From positions 1,733,611 through 1,797,610 of the forward strand of contig NZ_CANMIJ010000001.1 in the NCBI RefSeq assembly GCF_947497915.1: 64,000 nucleotides of DNA. Reading direction: 5' to 3'. A model generated the notes under the pieces. It was not told where the DNA came from. It did no database searches and saw only the letters and a program-made list of their open reading frames with translations. The first letter of the stretch is position 1. Each line of letters begins with the position of its first letter. Shown here piece after piece: positions 54,712 to 62,686 of the stretch. Source of the DNA: an uncultured Erythrobacter sp. (lineage in GTDB: Bacteria > Pseudomonadota > Alphaproteobacteria > Sphingomonadales > Sphingomonadaceae). The position numbers were made by a program, and so were the translations under genes.

Positions 54712-55896
54712 TTAGTCGTGAGGTTCTTGGACGCCCGCGATATCCATCAACTCGGCAAGGCAGCAAAAGACATGGTACCCTGATGCGGCCGTCATCTCGC
54801 CGACCGCTGGTTCACCCTGCGCATCAACACAATCGAGCCAGCCGCCGCCTAAGCCTTCTAAAAGATGATGCGAAAACAGACGGTCGGTGCAATCGCCAAT
54901 CCGCTCGATCTGAGCGTCATCCAATTGACCGCGAGCGATAGCAATATGAGCTTTCAGTTCCTCGGTAAGAATCCACGTGCGCTGGCGTCCGTCCAACACT
55001 TTTCCGCCGGGTTCCTGCAACAACGGAGTGCGCGCATTGCCCTGCATAAGTTGCAGACCGCCTGCATAGAGCTTTGACTTCCAATCGCTGATTGGGCCTC
55101 TGGCAAGCGTCTCAAGCCGCTGCATAATCCAGACCCATTCGAACATGTGCCCTGCTTCGACATGCTTCGGCTCGGACGGATCGACAAATTCCACCAACAC
55201 GCCCAAATCACGGTCGAAAAAGCGAGCTTCGACAAACTCGGCAACGCTTTTGGCTCTGGCCAGAGAAGCCTCGTCACCGCTCGCCGCGAACCACGCGATC
55301 GAGGCTTCGCATAGGTGCATATGCGGGTTCTGCTCGCGCCGCGTCGGAGCGGGCAGGCACTCTTTATAGCCGCCCTCCTGCGCAGGCCGCTTCAGTAGCC
55401 GATCGATATTCTCACTTAGTTTCTGGCCAAGGGTGCGCGCTTCATCCAGTCCAAATGCATCGAGCGCGGTCGCAAAAGCCAAAAGCGCAAAGGCATTATC
55501 ATAAAGATGAACCCTCTCGTCGCTAAGCCCGCATCCGGGTTTGATCCGTGCACCATACAGACCGTCTTCCCGGCGGCATTGGTCGCTCAGCACTTTCAAT
55601 CCGCGAACAACAAGATCGCGCGCGGCATCCTCATCCCAACCAAGTTTTGCAGCCAAAGCAAAGGAATAGACTTGCCGCGCTTGAACACGAACGCGGCTTT
55701 CGCGTCCGCGAAACCCATCGCCTGTCATCGTCAGTGTTTCGAAAAAAGCGCCCTCGTCGGACCACGAACGCGCAGCCCAATAGGGAAACGCTTTACCGAA
55801 CATCCATGCTTTTGCATGCGTAGCACAAGCTTGCAGGTCCGCAGCCACTGTCGGGCCAGGCTCACCCTGTGAAGCAATGTCGCTGTGCCCAGACAT
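54712..55896 (-). CDS. AGE-family epimerase/isomerase
   Basis: This 394-residue enzyme has an (alpha/alpha)6 barrel of the N-acylglucosamine 2-epimerase superfamily: VHLYDNAFALLAFATAL, MHLCEASIAWFAASGD, ARFFDRDLGVLVEFVD, AGHMFEWVWIMQRLE and GGWLDCVDAQGEP. Members include N-acylglucosamine 2-epimerases and mannose or mannose-6-phosphate isomerases. The precise sugar is not evident. It lies upstream of and co-directional with the DUF2306-like gene. Confidence 0.85.
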   Translation of the reverse strand: MSGHSDIASQGEPGPTVAADLQACATHAKAWMFGKAFPYWAARSWSDEGAFFETLTMTGDGFRGRESRVRVQARQVYSFALAAKLGWDEDAARDLVVRGLKVLSDQCRREDGLYGARIKPGCGLSDERVHLYDNAFALLAFATALDAFGLDEARTLGQKLSENIDRLLKRPAQEGGYKECLPAPTRREQNPHMHLCEASIAWFAASGDEASLARAKSVAEFVEARFFDRDLGVLVEFVDPSEPKHVEAGHMFEWVWIMQRLETLARGPISDWKSKLYAGGLQLMQGNARTPLLQEPGGKVLDGRQRTWILTEELKAHIAIARGQLDDAQIERIGDCTDRLFSHHLLEGLGGGWLDCVDAQGEPAVGEMTAASGYHVFCCLAELMDIAGVQEPHD

Positions 55897-56008
55897 ATCG
55901 CAAACCTACCCTAACCAAGCCGGAACGGCCGGAAAACACTTCGCCACATAGCGGTCAAGCCGCCATGTAGTCGATACGAAGCGAGCCTCTAGCGCGAAAA
56001 TCCTGTTC
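55897..56008. other. Noncoding region between the AGE gene and a small frame
   Basis: About 110 bases contain only short inverted GC patches near 55918-55936 and the AGE promoter region. With the small frame at 56009-56206 it forms a 361-base interval to the next gene. I see no RNA gene or repeat. Confidence 0.5.
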
Positions 56009-56206
56009 TTAGGTGAATATCTTGGACGAGACCGCTAAAATGAACGCGAAACGTGGTTGAGAAGAGACAGACGGCGCCTTTGCGGCGAATTCACCCGTAA
56101 GGGTCGGGGCATAGCTCGCTATCATCGTTAGAATGGTAAGTGCGAAGTTCCGCTCAACCCGATACCGCTTAGCGCCGACAATCGTACAGATACCGATATT
56201 CGACAT
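56009..56206 (-). CDS. Small hypothetical protein
   Basis: A 65-codon frame begins ATG at 56206 behind AGGA eight bases upstream and starts MSNIGICTIVGAKRYRVERN. The middle is hydrophobic (FALTILTMIASYAPTLTG) and could cross a membrane once. It has no recognised family. It lies in a gap between two genes in divergent setting and could be a genuine small membrane peptide; the support is the start signal, frame and position only. Confidence 0.35.
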   Translation of the reverse strand: MSNIGICTIVGAKRYRVERNFALTILTMIASYAPTLTGEFAAKAPSVSSQPRFAFILAVSSKIFT

Positions 56207-56257
56207 AGTTCGATCCTACCTATAAAGTTTGATTTTTCGGAGAGGGTGCGTGCCGAT

Positions 56258-57172
56258 ATGACTGGTTTGATGCGTATAAGTGGCAGGCTTTTAAAGCCGC
56301 TCTTCGCAGCGATTGCCCTGCTATCAGGGTCGATTGCCACGTCCGAGAATTCTGAACAAACAGATCAAATTGAATTGTCCGCAGGCTTTGGCTCTTTCGA
56401 ATTTGCGAACTGGTCGGGGCCTAACTTGCCGGTCTGGACATATATCCCTGTCTCTGCCGATCCGAAGACTGCGCCGATCCTGTTCGTTATGCACGGCGCG
56501 CGCCGCGATCCCGAGCGGTATCGGGATCAATGGACTGACGAGGCTGACAAAGGCCGTTTCATCGTGATCGCACCAGAATTTTCGCGCGAGGATTTTCGCG
56601 GGTCGCGCAACTACAATCTGGGGGCCATGTTTGACCGCGAAAGCGAGGAATTACGCAGCGAAAAATCATGGAGCTTCTCTGCGATTGAACCGATCTTTGA
56701 CGAGGTTGTCGCACGATTGGGCGGACAGCAAACGGACTATACAATCTTTGGCCATTCGGCAGGCTCGCAGTTCGTCCACCGATTTTTGCTCATGAAGCCG
56801 GAATCGCGCGCGAAGCGTTACCTCGCGGCCAATGCCGGCTGGTACACCTTCGCCGATTTAGAGATCGCCTACCCATTTGGCCTCGCTGGAACACCAGCAG
56901 ATGAAGACGCTCTCAAGCAGGCTCTGGCCAAGGATGTCGTCATTCTGCTGGGTGATCAGGACACTGACCCAGATCACTCATCGCTCAACCGAAGCGATGG
57001 CGCGATGCGACAGGGGCCGCATAGATTTGCGCGCGGTCAAGCATTCTACGCCGCCGCAAAAAAGCTCGCACAGGATAAAGAATGGGAGTTCGGCTGGTCG
57101 CTGCGCGTCATACCGGGCGTCGCGCATTCCAATGGCGGAATTGCTGAAGGTGCTTACGATCTCGTCGAGTGA
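56258..57172 (+). CDS. Exported alpha/beta hydrolase (polyester depolymerase-like)
   Basis: The product of about 304 residues has a hydrophobic signal region (PLFAAIALLSGSIATSE). It has the alpha/beta hydrolase features LFVMHGARRDPERYRDQW for the oxyanion hole, GHSAGSQFVHRF for the nucleophile Ser and GVAHSNGG for the catalytic His. The overall style is like PHB depolymerase/feruloyl esterase-type hydrolases. The start is uncertain: GTG 56246, ATG 56258 and ATG 56270 are in frame; GGAGAGGG lies near the first two. Substrate unknown. Confidence 0.75.
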   Translation: MTGLMRISGRLLKPLFAAIALLSGSIATSENSEQTDQIELSAGFGSFEFANWSGPNLPVWTYIPVSADPKTAPILFVMHGARRDPERYRDQWTDEADKGRFIVIAPEFSREDFRGSRNYNLGAMFDRESEELRSEKSWSFSAIEPIFDEVVARLGGQQTDYTIFGHSAGSQFVHRFLLMKPESRAKRYLAANAGWYTFADLEIAYPFGLAGTPADEDALKQALAKDVVILLGDQDTDPDHSSLNRSDGAMRQGPHRFARGQAFYAAAKKLAQDKEWEFGWSLRVIPGVAHSNGGIAEGAYDLVE

Positions 57173-57175
57173 AGT

Positions 57176-58627
57176 CTAACTGAAGTCGAGGCCCATGGCC
57201 CAGCCGCCAAGCCAATAGACAAAACCCGTGACAAGCGCGATCCCGATCAGGTTTAGCACAAACCCGCCGCGTGCCATTTGCGGAATTGTGACCACGCCGG
57301 TGCTGAATGCGATGGCATTGGGCGGCGTGCCAACGGGCAGCATGAATGCGCAGGTCGCAGCGAGTGCTGCTGGCACTAGCAGCCCCATTGGGTCCATCCC
57401 CACGCCCAGAGCAACCCCGCCCAGAACTGGGATGAATGTTGCCGCGGTGGCGGTGTTGCTGGTGACCTCAGTCAGGAACAGCACAATCGCCACGACGCAG
57501 CCAATGATCAGAACCGTCGGCAGTGTGGCCAACCCTGAAACCTGCTGACCGAACCAATCGTCGAGCCCGGTGCCTGCTACGGCACCCGCAAGGCTCAAGC
57601 CTCCGCCAAACAAAAGCAGGACACCCCATGGCAAACCGCGTTCGGCATCTTGCCAATCGAGCACCATCCGGTTGCTGCCCTTGCCCGGCAGCATGAACAA
57701 AGCGAGGCCCGCAGCGATTGCAATCGCCGCGTCGCTCAGCCCGCCGATCCAAGGGGCAGCGGCAGTGACCGAAGGAACCTCCGAAAGCAGGCCTGGGACA
57801 ATCCAAAGAAACGCTGCGCCGCCAAAAACCAATGCGACCATCTTTTCGCCTTGGGACATGTCGCCCAGTTTGGCGATTTCACCCGCGATCAAATTCTCCC
57901 CACCCGGAATTTCATCCAGTTCAAAGCGGTAGAGAATGCGGGTCATCATCACCCAGCCGATACCAATAAACGTCAACGCCAAGGGCACGCCGAGCATCAT
58001 CCAATCCACAAAGCCGATCTCAATTCCCAGCTCGTCGCTCGCATAGCCTGCGATGATAGCGTTTGGCGGACTGCCGAGCAGCGTTCCAAGTCCCCCCATG
58101 CTGGCCGACCATGCGATCGCCAACACGAGGCAAATGCCGAAATTGGTAACTTCAGGATCGAGGGCTTCACCTGCTGCGGGTGCACCGTCCCCCATGCTGC
58201 GTCCCGAGACCAATGCCAGCACAGAAAAGCCGATCGGCAGCATCATTAAAGTCGTCGCGGTGTTTGATACCCACATCGACAGAAAGCCAGTGGCGAGCAT
58301 CATGCCAAGCACTATTCGACGGGGCGAAATCCCGACTTTGCTGAGCGTCCACAGCGCAATTCGCCGGTGGAGTCCCCATTTCTCCATCGCAATTGCGATC
58401 AGGAAACCGCCCAAGAACAGAAAGACTATCGGACTGGCATAGGATGCAGTCGTTTCGCCGACGCTGCGCTCGGTCAATGCGGGGATCAAGATAATCGGGA
58501 GCAGCGATGTGGCCGCGAGCGGCACAGCTTCGGTCATCCACCACACAGCCATTAAGGTGGCAATCGCGGCGACAATCCGCGCATCACGCGACAGATCAGC
58601 CGGGCCAAGCAACGTGTAGACGAGCAT
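57176..58627 (-). CDS. DASS-family sodium/dicarboxylate symporter
   Basis: The 483-residue polytopic protein has the SLC13/DASS signatures: WWMTEAVPLAATSLLPI, SPIVFLFLGGFLIA, SNTATTLMMLPIG, TEVTSNTATAATFIPVLGG and VGTPPNAIAFSTG. It carries C4-dicarboxylates with Na+ into the cell. The ATG at 58627 starts inside the expected first helix. The frame is open upstream to codon 58702, and an ATA at 58699 that overlaps the lyase stop, 7 bases from GGGAG, may be the true start, adding 24 residues. It follows the lyase gene closely in the same direction. Confidence 0.88.
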   Translation of the reverse strand: MLVYTLLGPADLSRDARIVAAIATLMAVWWMTEAVPLAATSLLPIILIPALTERSVGETTASYASPIVFLFLGGFLIAIAMEKWGLHRRIALWTLSKVGISPRRIVLGMMLATGFLSMWVSNTATTLMMLPIGFSVLALVSGRSMGDGAPAAGEALDPEVTNFGICLVLAIAWSASMGGLGTLLGSPPNAIIAGYASDELGIEIGFVDWMMLGVPLALTFIGIGWVMMTRILYRFELDEIPGGENLIAGEIAKLGDMSQGEKMVALVFGGAAFLWIVPGLLSEVPSVTAAAPWIGGLSDAAIAIAAGLALFMLPGKGSNRMVLDWQDAERGLPWGVLLLFGGGLSLAGAVAGTGLDDWFGQQVSGLATLPTVLIIGCVVAIVLFLTEVTSNTATAATFIPVLGGVALGVGMDPMGLLVPAALAATCAFMLPVGTPPNAIAFSTGVVTIPQMARGGFVLNLIGIALVTGFVYWLGGWAMGLDFS

Positions 58628-58695
58628 GGCAGCGACAATCCCGCCAAGACGAAAGGTCCAAATCGCCCATGCTGGGCGCAGGTTTGTATCGTCGT

Positions 58696-60102
58696 CTATT
58701 TGTCAGCTCCCGATGTCTTGGCTTGATTGATAACACGTCTGACCTGTTCAATTGCCGGAGGATCAATGCGAGCTGGATCAAGCAGCTTGGTGAGCGCTTC
58801 GCGATCAAAATGCGCGGTCACCGCTGGCTCTGATAGCAAGGCGGTGATGAAATCAGTCTCATCCTCAAGCGCCTTGGTCACTACCGATTTGGTCAATGCC
58901 TCGGCATCTTCACGCGGCATATGGTTCGACAGGGCGAAAGCGATCCGCTGCGACATCGCAAAGCCGCGCGTGCGATCAATGTTGACGCGCATTTTATCAG
59001 TGTCGACCTCAAGTCCGACGATCAACGCATTGAGCCTGCGAACCGCGTCCACCGATGTGATCGAAATATCCTCGATAATCGGTGTGAGCCGCGAGGTGTT
59101 GTCCCGTTCGAACATGTTCACGACATCATCGCTCAACACTTCGGCAAGGCGTGGGATCGTCCGGCCTGCATGAATAAGCCGCTCCGGCGCGCGCGGGTTG
59201 CGTTTGTGCGGCATTGAGCTGGAACCTACCACTTCGGAAGGCTGAGCTTCGCGGACTTCGCCAATGTCGGTGCCCTGCAGAAGAAACAATTCCTGTCCAA
59301 TGCGCTGATGCGACCTCGCAATCAGGCCGAGTGTCAGACCGTACTCGGCGATCACGTCCCGCGTTCCGCTCCAATCGGACAAATATGCAGCGTCCAAACC
59401 CAGCTCGGACGCAAAGCTTTGCTCAACCTCAATCGCTTTATTGCCGAGGCCCGAATAGTTGCCTACCGGCCCTTTCAACGTCGCGGACTGCCGCACGCGT
59501 GTGCGCAATTGAGCCAAGCGTTCACGGTGGCGCGAATATTCGCCAATCCATGCGCTCACTTTTTTACCAAAAGTAATCGGCTGCGCGTGCTGGCCCAGAG
59601 TGCGACCAATCATTGGCGTTTCTTTGTGCGCTTCGGCGAGAGTCGACATGACATCGATACTCTCGGCCAAACAGCGGTCCAAATGCTCTAACGCGCGGTC
59701 AATCTGGATCACCGTCGCGGTACCGTAAATATCGACTGTCGTAGCGCCGTAGTGAACATATTGATCGCCGCTATCGTTCAGGCTTTCCCGCCAAACGGTC
59801 AGCAGAGCAACCATGCGGTGGCGCACTATGCTGTAGGATGCATCAAACTGTGCCTGCGGGATTAGCTCAACCAGAGCCTTATGCGTGATCTCTTGCGCGG
59901 CATCTGCAGGGATCACACCATGCTGTGCCTGAGCGCGGGCCATTGCTGCCTCAACATCGAGGATAATCTGGGTTTGCGCCTCATATTCAAACAGCGCGCG
60001 CACCGGGCTGACCCGGCATTCCGCAGCGCTGGCGGGAGACGCAAACAACGCAAGCGCGCCAGTTGCGATCGCGCAGACGAATTTTGCGGTACTGCTTTCC
60101 AA
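58696..60102 (-). CDS. Exported fumarase/aspartase-superfamily lyase
   Basis: The 468-residue protein has a signal peptide (KFVCAIATGALALFASPASA, cleavage before AEC). It is followed by a complete adenylosuccinate lyase/3-carboxymuconate cycloisomerase-like enzyme: VHYGATTVDIYGT, TLGQHAQPITFG and the catalytic loop GSSSMPHKRNP. It would cleave a C-N or C-O bond to release fumarate, or form a ring. Export to the periplasm is unusual for this family. Its stop (TAG) overlaps the possible start of the DASS symporter, which suggests fumarate or a similar acid is then taken up; that is inference. Confidence 0.85.
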   Translation of the reverse strand: MESSTAKFVCAIATGALALFASPASAAECRVSPVRALFEYEAQTQIILDVEAAMARAQAQHGVIPADAAQEITHKALVELIPQAQFDASYSIVRHRMVALLTVWRESLNDSGDQYVHYGATTVDIYGTATVIQIDRALEHLDRCLAESIDVMSTLAEAHKETPMIGRTLGQHAQPITFGKKVSAWIGEYSRHRERLAQLRTRVRQSATLKGPVGNYSGLGNKAIEVEQSFASELGLDAAYLSDWSGTRDVIAEYGLTLGLIARSHQRIGQELFLLQGTDIGEVREAQPSEVVGSSSMPHKRNPRAPERLIHAGRTIPRLAEVLSDDVVNMFERDNTSRLTPIIEDISITSVDAVRRLNALIVGLEVDTDKMRVNIDRTRGFAMSQRIAFALSNHMPREDAEALTKSVVTKALEDETDFITALLSEPAVTAHFDREALTKLLDPARIDPPAIEQVRRVINQAKTSGADK

Positions 60103-60229
60103 AATGCGCCCCTCCTGCCGCCTATAGACCGCATTTATGGCTGCCCCGTCAATCGCTCATGGCTCGCATGGCATGCCCTCTTCACAGTCGATGCTCGCTG
60201 TCTGGGAATGTCAGCAGGAGGGAAATTCT

Positions 60230-61444
60230 TTGGGGCGAAGCGCAATCATCATCGGCGCGGGCGTTATCGGCGTCACATCCGCGTACGCGCTGGCGCGGCG
60301 TGGGTGGCAGGTGACGATTGTCGACCGGTCCAGCGGCCCTGCGATGGAGGCATCCCGCGCCAACGGCGCTCAGCTCAGCTATTGCTACACCGATGCGCTT
60401 GGCAGTCCGGCGGCGCTGGCGTCACTGCCGCGATTTGTATTTGGCGGTGGCGGTGTATCTTTCCGACTGCCGATGAGCACCGATTATGCATGCTGGCTTA
60501 CCCAATTTGCTTTAAATTGTTCAGCGGCGAAGTTTCGGAAAAATACACTGGCCGTTCTCGATCTGGCGCAGCATTCACGCCAAGCGATGGCGGCACTGCG
60601 CGAAAGGCATGATCTGCAATTTGCACACAGGGTCGCGGGTAAAATCCATCTACTATATTCTGAGAAGGATCGCGCACGTGCAGAGCAAATGCAGGCCCTC
60701 AAATCGGCGCGCGGTTGCGAACAACATGTTCTGGACCGCAGTGAACTGGCGCGGCTTGATCCAGCATTGGCAGGCAACGACGCATTGGACAGCGACGTGA
60801 TCGGCGCGATTTCCACGCCTTCCGAAGTTGTTGGCGATCCTTATCTGTTTTGCCGCAATCTGTTGAGCGTCCTAACCAGCGATTACGGTGTCAAAACACG
60901 GTTCAATTGCGCTGCCTCCGCTTTGGAAGACGGTCCTGATGGGGCACGACTGACAATTGCCCACGGTGAGAAGCTCACAGCCGATCTCGCAGTCGTTGCA
61001 GCGGCCACGGATAGCAACCGCCTGCTCGCCCCGCTTGGCCGCGCCATCACTGTACAGCCGATGAAGGGGTACTCATTTGAGATGCCGCTTTCGCGCGGGT
61101 CGCCTGACATTTCTGTTACGGATAGCAAGCGCCGCCTTGTCTTCACGCATTTGAAAGACAGAATGCGCGTCGCGGGGATTGCAGAGCTGGGCAACGGATC
61201 AAACGATATCGACCCAGCAAAAATTGGGTGGCTAATTGACGCTGCGCGCGATTGCATGCCGGATGCAGGTGATTACGCGAAGGCTGGCAAATTCTGGGCG
61301 GGATTGCGGCCTGTGACGCCAAATTCCCAGCCCGTTATATCGCGAGCGAGCAAGGCCATTGCCATCAACACCGGGCACGGCGCGCTGGGATGGACTTTGG
61401 CGATGGGTTCTGCGGAGCGGCTTGCGGAATTGGTCGAGAATTAG
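60230..61444 (+). CDS. DadA-like FAD-dependent oxidoreductase
   Basis: The 404-residue flavoprotein has an N-terminal FAD site AIIIGAGVIGVTSAYALARR with ASRANGAQLSYCYTDA after it, and a C-terminal FAD/substrate segment GLRPVTPNSQPVISR and NTGHGALGWTLAMGSAERLA, matching D-amino acid dehydrogenases. It would oxidise D-amino acids to 2-oxo acids with transfer of electrons to the respiratory chain. The start is TTG 60230 because AGGAGGG lies 7 bases before it; ATG 60191 has no such site. It is divergent from the lyase and convergent with the symporter gene at 3 bases. Confidence 0.85.
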   Translation: MGRSAIIIGAGVIGVTSAYALARRGWQVTIVDRSSGPAMEASRANGAQLSYCYTDALGSPAALASLPRFVFGGGGVSFRLPMSTDYACWLTQFALNCSAAKFRKNTLAVLDLAQHSRQAMAALRERHDLQFAHRVAGKIHLLYSEKDRARAEQMQALKSARGCEQHVLDRSELARLDPALAGNDALDSDVIGAISTPSEVVGDPYLFCRNLLSVLTSDYGVKTRFNCAASALEDGPDGARLTIAHGEKLTADLAVVAAATDSNRLLAPLGRAITVQPMKGYSFEMPLSRGSPDISVTDSKRRLVFTHLKDRMRVAGIAELGNGSNDIDPAKIGWLIDAARDCMPDAGDYAKAGKFWAGLRPVTPNSQPVISRASKAIAINTGHGALGWTLAMGSAERLAELVEN

Positions 61445-61447
61445 GCC

Positions 61448-62686
61448 TCAAATATCGTCGGCGGATTCGTATCCCTCGACGTCGATTTCTCCCGCCATGC
61501 GGCCGACGGCAACCGCGACAGTCGCATCGCCCGTTACGTTCGTCATCGTGCGCATCATATCCATGATGTGATTGATCCCCGCGACAAAGGCGATGGTTTC
61601 CAAAGGAACCCCGATAGCGGTCAAAACAAGGCTCATCATGATGAGCCCCGATCCCGGAATTCCCGCCGCTCCAACCGATCCCAGCGTCGCAGTGAGTGCG
61701 ATCAGCAGGTACGATGTCATCGTCAATTCGATCCCGAAAAGCTGCGCACCAAACACCGCGACCAGGCCGAGATACATGGCCGTGCCGTTCATATTGATCG
61801 TCGCGCCTAGGGCGATGACAAAGCTCGATACGGAACGCGATACGCCAAGGTTCCGTTGAACACAGCGCAGCGTTACAGGCAGGGCCGCATTTGAGGAGGC
61901 GGTAGAAAACGCAACCGCCTGCGCATCAAAAATACCTCGGTAGAAATCCATCACTGGCAGTTTTGCGATCGTGCGCAGGATCAATGGATAGACCACCAGA
62001 ATGATGATGAAGCAACCCGCATAATTCAGCGCCACCATCGTGGCGAGCGGCATTAACGCTTCAAATCCGAAAGTACCCGTGACCCAAGCCATCAATGCGA
62101 ACACCCCGAACGGCGTCAGCTCCATCACGATCATGGTCATTTGCTGCATAACAGCGGCGCCCGCATCCACGGCTTTAACGATGGGCGCGGCTTCTTCGCC
62201 CGCCATCAACAGGGATACGCCGAACAGCACGGCGAATATGATCAGCGGCAGGATTTGCCCCTCTGCCATCGTCATAATCGGGTTTTCAGGGATCAGATCA
62301 AGGAGCCGCTGCGTCCAGCTAAGATCAGGCGGAGTGATGATATCTGCGCCCTCTGCCAGTGACACGTCCAGTCCAACGCCCGGTTCAAAAATAGTGCCCA
62401 TGGTCAGGCCGAGCGTGATCGATGCAAGGGCAGTAAAAAGGAACAAGCCGAGCGCTTTACCGCCAACATTCCCAAGCTTCTTCAGATCGCCGAGCGCCGC
62501 AATGCCAGAGACCAATGAGAAGAAAATCAGCGGTACGATCAACATTCGGATCGCCCGGATAAACAGGTCACCGATCCAGCGGATGCTTTCTGCGCCCTCA
62601 CCCAGATAAAGCCCCGCGATTACGCCAAGGACCAGCGCCCCCAGAACGCGCTGCCACAATTTGATGCCGAACCATGCTTTTAGCAT
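61448..62686 (-). CDS. Dicarboxylate/amino acid:cation symporter (DAACS)
   Basis: The 412-residue membrane protein has IFVLIVPLIFFSLVSGIA-like and SSNAALPVTLRCVQRNLG segments, GATINMNGTAMY (the substrate-binding NMxGT motif) and AAGIPGSGLIMMSLVL, as in GltP/DctA transporters. It imports C4-dicarboxylates, aspartate or glutamate with H+ or Na+. Its start overlaps the stop of the amidohydrolase gene upstream by about seven bases, so the two are likely co-expressed. Confidence 0.92.
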   Translation of the reverse strand: MLKAWFGIKLWQRVLGALVLGVIAGLYLGEGAESIRWIGDLFIRAIRMLIVPLIFFSLVSGIAALGDLKKLGNVGGKALGLFLFTALASITLGLTMGTIFEPGVGLDVSLAEGADIITPPDLSWTQRLLDLIPENPIMTMAEGQILPLIIFAVLFGVSLLMAGEEAAPIVKAVDAGAAVMQQMTMIVMELTPFGVFALMAWVTGTFGFEALMPLATMVALNYAGCFIIILVVYPLILRTIAKLPVMDFYRGIFDAQAVAFSTASSNAALPVTLRCVQRNLGVSRSVSSFVIALGATINMNGTAMYLGLVAVFGAQLFGIELTMTSYLLIALTATLGSVGAAGIPGSGLIMMSLVLTAIGVPLETIAFVAGINHIMDMMRTMTNVTGDATVAVAVGRMAGEIDVEGYESADDI

